Positions 8,501 to 17,554 of a stretch of DNA of 47,114 nt are shown here, piece after piece. A program made the translations under genes and the position numbers. The notes beneath the pieces are model-generated. The model did not search any database. It was not told the DNA's origin and saw only the letters and a list, made by a program, of their open reading frames with translations. The stretch comes from CAZDRI01 sp964508055 (GTDB taxonomy: Bacteria > Pseudomonadota > Gammaproteobacteria > PS1 > Pseudothioglobaceae): contig CAZDRI010000012.1 in the NCBI GenBank assembly GCA_964508055.1, forward strand, positions 1 to 47,114. The letters are read 5' to 3'. Numbering within the stretch: position 1 is the first letter of the stretch; every line of letters begins with the position of its first letter.

Positions 8501-9685
8501 ATGAAAGATATAAAAGTTCCAGTACTTCCAGAATCAGTTTCTGATGCAACGGTAGCTTTATGGCATAAAAAACCTGGTGATACTGTGAGAGTGGATGAAG
8601 TAATAGTTGAAATAGAAACTGACAAAGTAGTATTAGAAGTGCCGTCAGAGGCAAATGGCGAATTAAAAGAAATCATAGAAAAGCAAGGTGCTTTAGTAAA
8701 AGCAGAACAGCTTTTAGGGAGAATGATTGAAAAAGATCTTAAAGATGATATGAAGGATAAAGCTACAAATTTAGATTCTAAAGCAGAAGAAAAAGCTATA
8801 AATAAACAAGTTAAAGAGCAAGCATCTAAAGCTACAGGTCCTGCTGTGCGTAAGATTATGGCTGAGAAAAATCTTACTAGAGATGAAGTATCAGGTTCTG
8901 GAAAAGCAGGAAGAATTTTAAAAGAAGATGTATTAAGCCAAAGTCAAGATAAAACTTTTGAAACCAGTAAATTAGATGCAAAAGACAGAATAGAAAGAAA
9001 AGTTCCTATGAGTAGATTGCGTTCTAGAATATCAGAAAGATTATTAAATGCTACTCAATCCACTGCTATGCTAACTACTTTTAATGAGCTTGATATGAGT
9101 GCAGTTATTAATATTCGTAATAAATATAAAGAAGAATTTGAAAAAACACATAATATCAAATTAGGCTTTATGTCATTTTTTGTAAAAGCAGCAGTTGAGG
9201 CTTTAAAGAAATTTCCAGCAGTAAATGCATATATTGATGGTAATGACATTATATATCATGGTTTTTGTGATATAGGTATTGCAGTATCTTCAGATAGAGG
9301 TTTAGTAGTTCCAGTATTAAAAGATGCACATGATATGAATTTATATCAAATAGAAAGCTCAATATTTGATTTTTCTATGAAAGCAAAAAATGGTAAATTA
9401 ACTATTGATGAAATAACTGGAGGCACATTTACTATATCAAATGGAGGAGTTTTTGGTTCTATGTTATCAACCCCTATTATCAATCCGCCACAAAGTGCAA
9501 TTTTAGGTATGCATGCTACTAAAGATAGACCAGTAGCAGTAAATGGCGAAATAGCTATAAGACCTGTAATGTATTTAGCACTATCTTATGATCATAGAAT
9601 TATTGATGGCAAAGAGGCTGTATTATTTTTGCGTTCAATTAAAGAAAACTTGGAAGACCCAAGTAGATTGTTATTATCTTTGTAG
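8501..9685 (+). CDS. sucB: Dihydrolipoyllysine succinyltransferase (E2 of 2-oxoglutarate dehydrogenase)
   Basis: Core of the 2-oxoglutarate dehydrogenase complex; transfers succinyl from the lipoyl arm to CoA. The 394 residues show one lipoyl domain (1-75, lipoylated Lys about 42 in ETDKVV), a charged linker, an E1/E3-binding domain (about 107-145, ATGPAVRKIMAEKNL), and a catalytic domain (about 165-394) ending with YDHRIIDG, where His365 and Asp369 are the expected catalytic residues. A single lipoyl domain is normal for SucB, whereas pyruvate dehydrogenase E2 often has several. GAGGAG lies just upstream of the ATG, 15 bases after sucA. Confidence 0.97.
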   Translation: MKDIKVPVLPESVSDATVALWHKKPGDTVRVDEVIVEIETDKVVLEVPSEANGELKEIIEKQGALVKAEQLLGRMIEKDLKDDMKDKATNLDSKAEEKAINKQVKEQASKATGPAVRKIMAEKNLTRDEVSGSGKAGRILKEDVLSQSQDKTFETSKLDAKDRIERKVPMSRLRSRISERLLNATQSTAMLTTFNELDMSAVINIRNKYKEEFEKTHNIKLGFMSFFVKAAVEALKKFPAVNAYIDGNDIIYHGFCDIGIAVSSDRGLVVPVLKDAHDMNLYQIESSIFDFSMKAKNGKLTIDEITGGTFTISNGGVFGSMLSTPIINPPQSAILGMHATKDRPVAVNGEIAIRPVMYLALSYDHRIIDGKEAVLFLRSIKENLEDPSRLLLSL

Positions 9686-9706
9686 TGCATGTATTGAGGT
9701 TATGTT

Positions 9707-11134
9707 ATGGATTATGATGTTATAGTAATTGGTGGTGGTCCTGGTGGTTATGTAGCAGCCATAAGAGCAGCACAGTTGGGCTTAAAAGTAGCGTGTGTAG
9801 AAAAATGGATAAATAAACAAAACAAACCTGCTTTGGGCGGAACTTGCTTAAATGTAGGATGTATTCCATCTAAGGCATTGTTAGAAAGCTCAGAATTTTA
9901 TGCAAAATTAGAACATCAGGCAAAAGATTTTGGAGTTAGTTTTAAGGAAGCAAAAGTTGATATAAAAGCTATTATTGCTCGTAAAGATAAAATCGTATCT
10001 GAACTTACTTTTGGTATTGAGGCTTTATTTAAAGCTAATAAAATAGATTGGTTCCAAGGAGTTGGTACTTTACTAAAAGATAAAAAAGTAAAAATCACAA
10101 CTCATAATAAAAAAACTAAGACAATTAAAGCAGACAGTATTATTTTAGCATCAGGTTCAAAACCAATTACAATTGATACTATGCCTTTAGTTGCTGATAG
10201 AGTAGTAGATTCAGAAGGTGCTCTTAATTGGGAAAGTGTGCCTAACAATCTTTGCATTGTGGGGGCTGGGGTTATAGGTTTGGAATTAGGTAGTGTTTGG
10301 CGTAGGCTTGGAGCAAAAGTAACTTTACTACAATATGATGATTTATTAATTAATGCTGATAAAAAAGTATCTCAATTAGCCTTGCGCTCCTTTAAGAAAC
10401 AAGGCTTAGATATAAAAACAAAAGTTAAAGTAACAAGCATAAAAGCTTTAAAAAATTATATCAATGTAAATTATGAAGAAAAAGATGAAGCTAAAACTGA
10501 AAAATTTGACAAAGCAATAATTGCAGTTGGTAGAAAACCATATACTAAAAACTTATTAGCTAAGGATTCAGGGGTTAAATTAAATACTAAAGGTCAAATT
10601 GAAGTAGATGAATACAACCAAACAAGTGTAGCAGGAGTTTATGCTATTGGTGATGTTGTTGAAGGTTTTATGCTAGCACATAAAGCTTCAGAAGAGGGCA
10701 TTATGGTAGCAGAAAGAATCACAGGGCAAAAAACAAATATTAATCATGATTTAATACCTTTGGTCATTTATACTGAGCCTGAAATTGCGTGGGTAGGTAA
10801 GACAGAGGATGAATTAAAGAATGCCAATATAAACTACAAAACTGGTGAATTTCCTTTTACAGCCAATGGCAGGGCAAAAACTGCAAATTCTACCGAAGGT
10901 TTTATAAAAATTTTAGCAGATGCAAAAACTGATAGAGTCTTAGGGGTTCATATGTTTGGTAAAAATGTATCAGAGCTAATTGCTTGTGCAGTAATTACTA
11001 TGGAGTTTGAAGGTTCTACAGAAGATTTACAAAGAACAGTTTTTGCCCATCCTAGTTTATCTGAATCAATTCACGAAGCGGCATTGGCGGTTGATAATAG
11101 AGCAATACACACAATAAATAGAAATAAAAGTTAA
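9707..11134 (+). CDS. lpd: Dihydrolipoyl dehydrogenase (E3)
   Basis: FAD-dependent disulfide oxidoreductase that reoxidises the dihydrolipoyl arm and reduces NAD+. At 475 residues it has the usual length. It shows the FAD motif GGGPGGYVAAIRAAQLG (about 9-25), the redox pair Cys47/Cys52 in GGTCLNVGCIPSK, a second dinucleotide motif GAGVIGLELGSVW, the FAD site YAIGDV, and the C-terminal interface motif HPSLSES containing the catalytic His. GAGG is seven bases before the ATG. Its place between sucB and sucC suggests an E3 expressed with this complex. Whether another lpd exists elsewhere for pyruvate dehydrogenase cannot be seen here. Confidence 0.97.
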   Translation: MDYDVIVIGGGPGGYVAAIRAAQLGLKVACVEKWINKQNKPALGGTCLNVGCIPSKALLESSEFYAKLEHQAKDFGVSFKEAKVDIKAIIARKDKIVSELTFGIEALFKANKIDWFQGVGTLLKDKKVKITTHNKKTKTIKADSIILASGSKPITIDTMPLVADRVVDSEGALNWESVPNNLCIVGAGVIGLELGSVWRRLGAKVTLLQYDDLLINADKKVSQLALRSFKKQGLDIKTKVKVTSIKALKNYINVNYEEKDEAKTEKFDKAIIAVGRKPYTKNLLAKDSGVKLNTKGQIEVDEYNQTSVAGVYAIGDVVEGFMLAHKASEEGIMVAERITGQKTNINHDLIPLVIYTEPEIAWVGKTEDELKNANINYKTGEFPFTANGRAKTANSTEGFIKILADAKTDRVLGVHMFGKNVSELIACAVITMEFEGSTEDLQRTVFAHPSLSESIHEAALAVDNRAIHTINRNKS

Positions 11135-11136
11135 AT

Positions 11137-12306
11137 ATGAATTTACACGAATATCAAGCAAAGCAGTTATTTGAAAATTATTCTCTACCAGTGCCTAAAG
11201 GAGAGGTAATAACGGATATTAGTCAAGTATCAAATGCAATTGATAAGCTATCTAGCGATAGATGGGTAGTAAAAGCACAAATTCATGCTGGAGGTAGAGG
11301 TAAGGCTGGCGGAGTTAAGTTAGTTGATTCTAAAAAAGAAGCATTAGAGATGGTAGCGTCTTTTATGGGGACTAATTTAATAACTTTTCAAACTGACAAA
11401 AGTGGTCAACCAGTTAATACTATGTTAATTGAAGAAGTATGCTCAATTAAAACAGAACTTTATTTAGGGGCAGTAATTGATAGAAGTTCACAGCGAGTAG
11501 TATTTATGGTCTCTATAGAAGGAGGTATGGAAATTGAAAAAGTAGCAGAAGAAACCCCAGAGAAAATTATAAAAATAGCAATAGACCCTACCTTAGGTGT
11601 TATGCCTTATCAAATAAGAGAATTATCTTTTGCTTTAGGACTTTCTAAAACACAAACATCCCAACTTGGCAAAATGTTAATTAATCTTTATAAAATGTTT
11701 TTTGATAAAGATTTATCTTTATTAGAAATAAATCCTTTAGTAGTAACAAATGATGGAGATTTGTTATGTTTGGATGCTAAAGTAAATATTGATTCTAATG
11801 CACTATTTCGCCAAAAAGAGTTGTTAGATATAAGAGATATAACTCAAGAGGACAAAAGAGAATTAGAAGCCCAAGAATGGGAGTTAAATTATATATCTTT
11901 AGATGGAAATGTAGGTTGTATGGTAAATGGAGCCGGACTTGCTATGGCGACAATGGATTTAATTAAATTACATGGTGGTAATCCTGCTAACTTTTTAGAT
12001 GTAGGCGGTGGTGCAACAGCTGAAAGGGTTGCCAAAGCTTTAAAAATAATTATTTCTGATGCTAAAGTTAAAAGCATATTAATTAATATTTTTGGTGGTA
12101 TTGTGCGCTGTGATCTAATTGCTGATGGCATTATTGAAGCAATAAAAAGTGTTGATATTGATATACCTCTTATTGTGCGTTTAGAGGGTAATAATGCTAA
12201 ATTAGGTTTGAATAAATTAAAAAATTGTGATTTTGATATTAAAGTAGCTGATACTTTAACAAAAGGAGCAAAGTTGGCAATAGAAGCTGCAGGAGGTAAT
12301 AACTAA
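11137..12306 (+). CDS. sucC: Succinyl-CoA synthetase, beta subunit
   Basis: Beta subunit of ADP- or GDP-forming succinyl-CoA ligase, which makes nucleoside triphosphate from succinyl-CoA. The 389 residues match the family. An ATP-grasp domain begins MNLHEYQAKQLF, and VVKAQIHAGGRGKAGGVK (about 44-61) is the nucleotide-binding region. The C-terminal ligase-CoA half has GCMVNGAGLAMATMD and NIFGGIVRCD. It starts two bases after the lpd stop and runs directly into sucD, so the pair should be made together. No strong Shine-Dalgarno is seen, consistent with translational coupling to lpd. Confidence 0.97.
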   Translation: MNLHEYQAKQLFENYSLPVPKGEVITDISQVSNAIDKLSSDRWVVKAQIHAGGRGKAGGVKLVDSKKEALEMVASFMGTNLITFQTDKSGQPVNTMLIEEVCSIKTELYLGAVIDRSSQRVVFMVSIEGGMEIEKVAEETPEKIIKIAIDPTLGVMPYQIRELSFALGLSKTQTSQLGKMLINLYKMFFDKDLSLLEINPLVVTNDGDLLCLDAKVNIDSNALFRQKELLDIRDITQEDKRELEAQEWELNYISLDGNVGCMVNGAGLAMATMDLIKLHGGNPANFLDVGGGATAERVAKALKIIISDAKVKSILINIFGGIVRCDLIADGIIEAIKSVDIDIPLIVRLEGNNAKLGLNKLKNCDFDIKVADTLTKGAKLAIEAAGGNN

Positions 12307-13185
12307 ATGAGTGTGTTAGTAAATAAAGATAGCTTAGTTATTTGTCAAGGCTTTACAGGTTCTCAAGGAAGTTTTCATTCTGAGCAAGCTATAGCCTATG
12401 GCACTAAAATGGTAGCAGGAGTTACTCCAAATAAAGGTGGTATGACCCATTTAGGTTTGCCAGTTTTTAATACTGTAAAACAAGCAGTTAAAGAGACCCA
12501 AGCAACAGTAAGTGTAATTTATGTTCCAGCCCCATTTTGTAAAGATTCAATAATTGAAGCAGTAGATGCTGGTATTGAGCTTATAGTATGTATTACTGAA
12601 GGAATACCAGTTTTAGATATGTTAGTTGTTAAAAAAGTAATTGACAGTTCTAATTCAAGATTAATAGGTCCTAACTGTCCAGGTATTATAACTCCTGAGG
12701 AGTGCAAAATTGGTATTATGCCTGGTGATATTCATAAGAAAGGCACAGTTGGTATTGTATCTAGATCAGGCACACTTACTTATGAAGCCGTGCATCAATC
12801 AACTGAAGTAGGCTTAGGACAAAGCACTTGTATTGGTATTGGAGGAGATCCAATTAATGGCACTAATTTTATAGATGCTCTAACTTTATTTGAAGCAGAT
12901 GATGCAACAAAATCTATTATTATGGTAGGTGAGATTGGGGGTAGTGCTGAAGAAGAAGCTGCTGAATTTATTAAATCAAATGTAACAAAGCCGGTTGTAG
13001 CTTATATTGCTGGAGTTACAGCACCTAAGGGTAAAAGAATGGGACATGCAGGAGCTATAATTGCTGGCTCTAAGGGTAGGGCGGATGATAAGTACAAAGC
13101 CTTAGAAAAAGCAGGCGTGCACACAGTTAAATCACCTACTGAGTTAGGTATGAAAATTAAAGAAGTGTCAAAATTGTTTTTATGA
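12307..13185 (+). CDS. sucD: Succinyl-CoA synthetase, alpha subunit
   Basis: Alpha subunit of succinyl-CoA ligase; binds CoA and carries the phosphohistidine. The 292 residues include the CoA-binding Rossmann region (QGFTGSQGSFHSEQAIAYG, near 14-32), GPNCPGIITP (about 121-130) and the active-site segment RMGHAGAIIAG with His247. The ATG immediately follows the sucC stop. It is the last gene of the suc operon, followed by 128 bases to the convergent modC, where no clear terminator hairpin was found. Confidence 0.97.
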   Translation: MSVLVNKDSLVICQGFTGSQGSFHSEQAIAYGTKMVAGVTPNKGGMTHLGLPVFNTVKQAVKETQATVSVIYVPAPFCKDSIIEAVDAGIELIVCITEGIPVLDMLVVKKVIDSSNSRLIGPNCPGIITPEECKIGIMPGDIHKKGTVGIVSRSGTLTYEAVHQSTEVGLGQSTCIGIGGDPINGTNFIDALTLFEADDATKSIIMVGEIGGSAEEEAAEFIKSNVTKPVVAYIAGVTAPKGKRMGHAGAIIAGSKGRADDKYKALEKAGVHTVKSPTELGMKIKEVSKLFL

Positions 13186-13313
13186 TAAAAAGTAGCTAAA
13201 TCAACAACTTATAAAGTCTCTAATAAAAATCCCCTTCCTCAAATCCTATCCCCAATATAGTTTTTAAGTGGTATCTATTAAGTGAAAAAAATGCACTTTC
13301 AACAACCTTAAAT

Positions 13314-14387
13314 TTATGCTATTAATGCAACACTTTTAACTTGGATATATACTTTCTTTGATTTTTTTAATTTCAGGTTTTTATAAGACTTATAAGTAAC
13401 TTTTGCTAGGATTGGAATATTGTCTCCAATCAATAATCGCAAACTTATTTGTGCTTTGTTTTTATAACTCAAATCATCAATAATTGCTGGGAATATATTT
13501 AATATACTGGTATTTTCTTGTCTTTTTAAAGTAATGCTTACATCTTTGGCTAATATTCTTATTCTAACTTTAGAGCCTATCTCAATTTTATTATATAAAA
13601 CACTAAATTCTCCTGCTTTAGATAAAAGTGTAGTGATGAAATTATCTTTATCATGGTTTTTTACTTCTGCATCTATGATAGATTCAGCATCATAATCTAA
13701 GGCTAAAGGTAAATCAAACCTAGTTAGCATATTTGATATATCACCGCTTTCTTTAATCTTACCATTGGAGATTAGCATTAAATAATCAGCTAAATATGCA
13801 ACTTCATCATTAGAATGGCTTACATAAATTATAGGTATATTTAATTCCTTATTTAATGATGCAATATAAGGCATTATTTTTTTCTTGCGGGCAAAATCAA
13901 GTGCTGCTAAAGGCTCATCCATTAATAATAATTTTGGACTTAAAACTAAAGCTCTAGCAATGGCTACTCGTTGTTTTTCACCTAATGATAATTCAAATGA
14001 TTTTCTTTTTAATAAAGGTTTTATATCTAAAAAGTTTATGGCTTTTTCTAAGCTGATTTTTCTTTTATTAAGAGCTATTCTTTTATAGCCGTATTGCAAG
14101 TTTTGTTCTACATCTAAATGCTCAAATATTGAGCTTTCTTGAAAAACATAAGCTAAGTCTCTGTTATGAGGCGCAATAAATTTATTTTCATCTTGCCAAA
14201 TATCATCTGCTATTTTTAAATAAGAATCATCATATTTATCAAGCCCAGCTATTGCTCTTAAAAGAGTTGTTTTTCCAGAACCTGATTCACCATATAAAGC
14301 AGTTATGCCACTTAGCGGCAAGCTAAAATTAACATCTAAGTTAAAATTTGCCTTATTAATTTTGAATTCAGCTTTGATATTATTCAT
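13314..14387 (-). CDS. modC: Molybdate ABC transporter ATP-binding protein
   Basis: ATPase of the high-affinity molybdate importer. The 357 residues show Walker A GESGSGKTT (about 34-42), the Q-loop YVFQESS, signature LSLGEKQRVA, Walker B LLLMDEP, the H-loop YVSHS, and a C-terminal TOBE/MOP-type domain from about residue 290, characteristic of ModC rather than most other importers. Its ATG overlaps the modB stop by 8 bases. Molybdenum is required for the molybdopterin cofactor of the nitrate reductase encoded near the right end of the window, so the functional link is direct even though the genes are 20 kb apart. Confidence 0.93.
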   Translation of the reverse strand: MNNIKAEFKINKANFNLDVNFSLPLSGITALYGESGSGKTTLLRAIAGLDKYDDSYLKIADDIWQDENKFIAPHNRDLAYVFQESSIFEHLDVEQNLQYGYKRIALNKRKISLEKAINFLDIKPLLKRKSFELSLGEKQRVAIARALVLSPKLLLMDEPLAALDFARKKKIMPYIASLNKELNIPIIYVSHSNDEVAYLADYLMLISNGKIKESGDISNMLTRFDLPLALDYDAESIIDAEVKNHDKDNFITTLLSKAGEFSVLYNKIEIGSKVRIRILAKDVSITLKRQENTSILNIFPAIIDDLSYKNKAQISLRLLIGDNIPILAKVTYKSYKNLKLKKSKKVYIQVKSVALIA

Positions 14388-15066
14388 AAAACTTTAACTT
14401 AAAACGCTTATTAGAAGCATAAATAGTAACTAATAATAAAAAGCTAATAATCAACATTAAAATTGATAATAAGTTAGCATTAGCATATTCAAGGCTTTCT
14501 ACATGGTCATATATTGCAATTGATACTACTTGAGTCTCTCCTACGATATTACCGCCAATCATTAAAACCACGCCAAATTCTCCAATAGTATGAGCAAAAC
14601 CCAATACAAACGCACTATAAAACCCTGCTCTTGATAAAGGGACTACTACAGTAAAAAATCTATCAATTGGTGATGCTCTAAGTGTAGCTGCTACTTCTAT
14701 AGCCCTTTGATTAACTGCTTCAAATGCGTTTTGTAAAGGTTGGACTACAAAGGGTAGCGAATAAATAACTGAACCAACAACCAAACCGCTAAAGCTAAAT
14801 GCCAATGGTTTAATACCTAAAAATTGGGTTATCTTACCGATAGGTCCTTCTACTCCAAAAGCTAGTAATAGATAAAATCCTAATACAGTTGGTGGTAGTA
14901 TTAATGGCATAGCAATTATTGCTTCAATAAAAAATTTAAATCGCCATTTTGTGCGTGCTAAAAACCAAGCTAGGGGTGTACCTAAAATTAACAATGTTAA
15001 AGTTGTTATAAAAGCTAATTTAAAAGTTGTTAAAAGAGCAATAATGTCAAATTCATTTAATATCAC
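14380..15066 (-). CDS. modB: Molybdate ABC transporter permease
   Basis: Inner-membrane permease of the molybdate importer; 228 residues with about five transmembrane helices. The EAA loop is at about 125-150 (EVAATLRASPIDRFFTVVVP), the contact site for ModC. The ending GEFGVVLMIGGNIVGETQVVSIAIYD is highly typical of ModB. Translation starts with GTG (15066-15064), overlapping the modA TGA by four bases, so production is coupled to modA. Confidence 0.93.
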   Translation of the reverse strand: MILNEFDIIALLTTFKLAFITTLTLLILGTPLAWFLARTKWRFKFFIEAIIAMPLILPPTVLGFYLLLAFGVEGPIGKITQFLGIKPLAFSFSGLVVGSVIYSLPFVVQPLQNAFEAVNQRAIEVAATLRASPIDRFFTVVVPLSRAGFYSAFVLGFAHTIGEFGVVLMIGGNIVGETQVVSIAIYDHVESLEYANANLLSILMLIISFLLLVTIYASNKRFKLKFYE

Positions 15067-15782
15067 AAAGTGTCATACCCATATTTTTTGATGATTTTTT
15101 TAGCCTTATCACTTTTTATAAATTGTAAAAATAATTTAGCTATATTTTCATTCTTTAATAATACTGCTTGTTGTTTGATTGGAGTATATAAATTCTCATC
15201 TATTTTCTCAAACTTAGTTTTATTGCTTGTAATTACTTGTGATAAAGCAATTAATGCTAAGTCAACACTGCCACTATCAGCAAATTGAAATGTTTGATTA
15301 ATATTTTCACCTCTTATAAGTTTATTTTTAATATTATGCCAAATATTAATGTTTTCTAAATATTCCTTTGCTGCTTTGCCATAAGGAGCATGTCTTGGGT
15401 TAGCAATAGCAAGTAATTTAAATTTGTTTTGAAGCAAAATATTATTTAAGTTTTTTGTTTCAGCCTTACTCCATAACACTAACTTACCTATTGCATAAGT
15501 AAATCTACTACCTTTGATAGCAATATTTTGCTGCTCTAAAAGTTTTGCTCTTTTAACATCTGCTGCTAAAAACACACTAAAAGGTGCACCATTTTTTATT
15601 TGAGCATAATGTTTACCAGTTGATGCAAAACTAAGAATAATTTTATGCTTAGTATTTTTCTCAAACTCTTTGACTAAAGGATATATCGCACTTTTAAAAT
15701 TACTAGCTACAGCTATTTTAATTTCAGCAGCATTAACATTAAATACAATTAGTAAAAAAAAAGATATGCTTATTATTTTCAT
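15063..15782 (-). CDS. modA: Periplasmic molybdate-binding protein
   Basis: Substrate-binding component of the molybdate importer; 239 residues with a signal peptide (1-18, cleavage after VNA). The mature N-terminus IKIAVASNFKSAIYPLVKEFE and the FASTGKHYAQIKNGAPFSVFLAADVKRA stretch (Ser residues that ligate the oxyanion) identify ModA. First gene of modABC. There is only a weak ribosome site (AAAAG). A TTGAT half-site about 60 bases upstream (15839-15852, TTGATTTATAACCA) faintly resembles the operator in the nar region. No ModE box was recognised. Confidence 0.93.
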   Translation of the reverse strand: MKIISISFFLLIVFNVNAAEIKIAVASNFKSAIYPLVKEFEKNTKHKIILSFASTGKHYAQIKNGAPFSVFLAADVKRAKLLEQQNIAIKGSRFTYAIGKLVLWSKAETKNLNNILLQNKFKLLAIANPRHAPYGKAAKEYLENINIWHNIKNKLIRGENINQTFQFADSGSVDLALIALSQVITSNKTKFEKIDENLYTPIKQQAVLLKNENIAKLFLQFIKSDKAKKIIKKYGYDTL

Positions 15783-15901
15783 AAACTTTTAGTAATTAAT
15801 ATAGTTTTATTATTTTAGCTTTAATTTATCTTAAAGAATTGATTTATAACCACCAGAAATGCCTTGATGTGAAAAAATCATTTACTAAGATGTAACTAAT
15901 T

Positions 15902-16086
15902 CTAAATCCGCCTACCTGACTTAATTAATTTTTTGTATTTTTCATCTAGTAATTAATATCAATTTTATTTTTTTTAAAATATAATTCTGTCTAAATCCGC
16001 CTACCTGACTTAATTAATTTTTTGTATTTTTCATCTAGTAATTTAATATCAATTTTATTTTTTTTAAAATATAATTCTGTCTAAAT
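15902..16086. repeat. Tandem 89/90-bp direct duplication plus 6-bp third start
   Basis: Two adjacent copies (15902-15990 and 15991-16080) are identical except for one T missing from the first, followed by CTAAAT, the first six bases of the unit again. The CTAAAT present at each boundary could have been the short homology for a slippage duplication. The near-perfect identity means the event is recent. On the minus strand the 90-base copy is an uninterrupted 29-codon stretch ending in TAG, so the duplicated DNA looks coding-like. Confidence 0.9.
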
Positions 16087-16191
16087 ATCATTAATATTAA
16101 AGGTCAAATTAAATTTTCTTTTATTAATTGTGTTTATTGCAGCTGTAGAGCTTATCTTTTTGTTGAATATGGCTGTTTCTTTATATGGCAT
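15991..16191 (-). pseudogene. Possible decayed small gene with in-frame stop before the duplication
   Basis: From an ATG at 16191 a 36-codon frame (beginning MPYKETAIFNKKISS) ends at a TAG at 16083-16081. The same frame then continues, through the complete copy of the duplication, for 29 more codons rich in Lys, Asp, Leu and Ile (ending KLIKSGRRI), to a second TAG. The unit length of 90 keeps this frame. The composition reads like protein, as if one 66-codon gene had acquired a TAG. The second copy has lost one base and is out of frame. There is no good ribosome site, and I recognise no family. Chance in AT-rich DNA remains possible. Confidence 0.3.
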
Positions 16192-16383
16192 ATAATTTAC
16201 AAGATTATAATTATATCAAAATTAATTTGTTAAATAAAAGCCTCACTCAGCCCTTATAGGTCAAGTAATTATTATCTAACCTTAGAGAGTTAGAGCTAAG
16301 TATCTTTCTCAGATAAAAATAAAAACCAGGCAAACTTATATAATAAGTCATTCTTTTTAGTAATTTTAAAGCTATAAACGCTT

Positions 16384-17313
16384 TTAATTAAAAAGTGCCT
16401 TAACAAATTCACTTTTATTAAAAACCTTTAAATCATTAATTGCCTCACCTATCCCAATAAAACGAATAGGCAGTTTAAATTCATTAGCTATGCTAAAAAC
16501 AATTCCACCTTTTGCACTACCATCAAGTTTAGTTATAGAAATACCATCCAAGCCAATAGCACTATTAAATTCTTTTGCTTGATTAACAGCATTTTGTCCG
16601 CTGCTGCCATCTATAACTAACATTGTTTCATGAGGCGCATTAATTTCTGCTTTTTGTAGCACTCTTTTTATTTTTTTAAGCTCATCCATAAGATTACTTT
16701 GAGTATGTAATCTGCCAGCACTATCACAAATAAGAACATCTATATTTTTTGCCTTTGCAGACTGATAAGCATCATAAATAACTGAAGCACTATCTGAACC
16801 TGTTTTTTGGCTGATAACTGGGATATTATTTCTCACCCCCCATTCTTTTAATTGCTCTATTGCTGCTGCACGAAAAGTATCTCCTGCTGCTAATGTTACT
16901 GATTTATTATTATTTTGAATATGTTTTGCAAGTTTACCAATTGTAGTAGTTTTGCCAGCGCCATTTACACCTACTACTAAAATAACAAAAGGTTTTAAAT
17001 CGGTTATTTTTAGTTCATTATCATCAATTAATAAATTTTCTAATCCTTGTTTTAATAAATCATATAAATCATCATTGCTAGTTTTAGATTTTATAGATTT
17101 AAGTAAATTAGCAATTAAATAGTCAGTGGTTTTAATCCCTACATCAGCAGTTAATAAAATTGTTTCTAATTCTTCAATTAAATCATCTGAAATTTTTTTT
17201 CCTGAAAGTAAGTTTTTTATTCTAAAAACTAAGTTTTGTCTACTTTTTGCTAAACCATCATTAAGGCTTTTATTATCTGTTGCAGATTTTGTTTTTTTAA
17301 AGATTTTAAACAT
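16384..17313 (-). CDS. ftsY: Signal recognition particle receptor GTPase FtsY
   Basis: SRP receptor that docks ribosome-SRP complexes at the inner membrane for co-translational insertion. From the ATG at 17313 it has 309 residues: a very short basic N-terminus (MFKIFKKTK) in place of the long acidic A domain of E. coli FtsY, then the N domain (about 20-95) and the G domain with GVNGAGKTTTIGKLA, DTFRAAAIEQL, the DSAGRLH G3 region, TKLDGSAKGG, and a typical C-terminal GIGE segment. This ATG is chosen because AGAGG lies seven bases before it, whereas an upstream in-frame start would extend into the adjacent MITE. Unusually, that ribosome site is the terminal inverted repeat of the mobile element. 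Confidence 0.93.
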   Translation of the reverse strand: MFKIFKKTKSATDNKSLNDGLAKSRQNLVFRIKNLLSGKKISDDLIEELETILLTADVGIKTTDYLIANLLKSIKSKTSNDDLYDLLKQGLENLLIDDNELKITDLKPFVILVVGVNGAGKTTTIGKLAKHIQNNNKSVTLAAGDTFRAAAIEQLKEWGVRNNIPVISQKTGSDSASVIYDAYQSAKAKNIDVLICDSAGRLHTQSNLMDELKKIKRVLQKAEINAPHETMLVIDGSSGQNAVNQAKEFNSAIGLDGISITKLDGSAKGGIVFSIANEFKLPIRFIGIGEAINDLKVFNKSEFVKALFN

Positions 17314-17314
17314 A

Positions 17315-17338
17315 TGGACACCTCTAATAACTATTATA
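17315..17338. repeat. MITE inverted repeat, ftsY-proximal end
   Basis: On the minus strand this end reads AGAGGTGTCCA and is followed by TATG, so the element edge supplies the Shine-Dalgarno and the first spacer bases for ftsY. Confidence 0.85.
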
Positions 17339-17554
17339 TTTTTTGACAACGCCAAATTTTTATTGGCGAGACATATTTTGAAGTCATACTTATTGATATG
17401 ATAAAAAATGTAACAAAGCCAATAATAATTTGGCTAAGTCCCGTAGGGCAAGGCTTTAAGGCGCTATTTTTGTTGTTGTGCTTTTTGTTAATGATACAAA
17501 CCATTAACTTCAAAGCACGCCTAAAAATCAACACCTTAAAGACTTGCAAAATTT

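Larger units (their letters stand above)
15783..16383. other. Gene-poor interval between modA and ftsY
   Basis: About 600 bases without a convincing intact gene. They hold the tandem duplication, the decayed small ORF described separately, and about 180 bases next to ftsY (16200-16383) in which I see no gene, RNA or clear terminator. Divergence from conserved neighbours and a fresh duplication suggest non-selected or decaying DNA. Confidence 0.6.
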
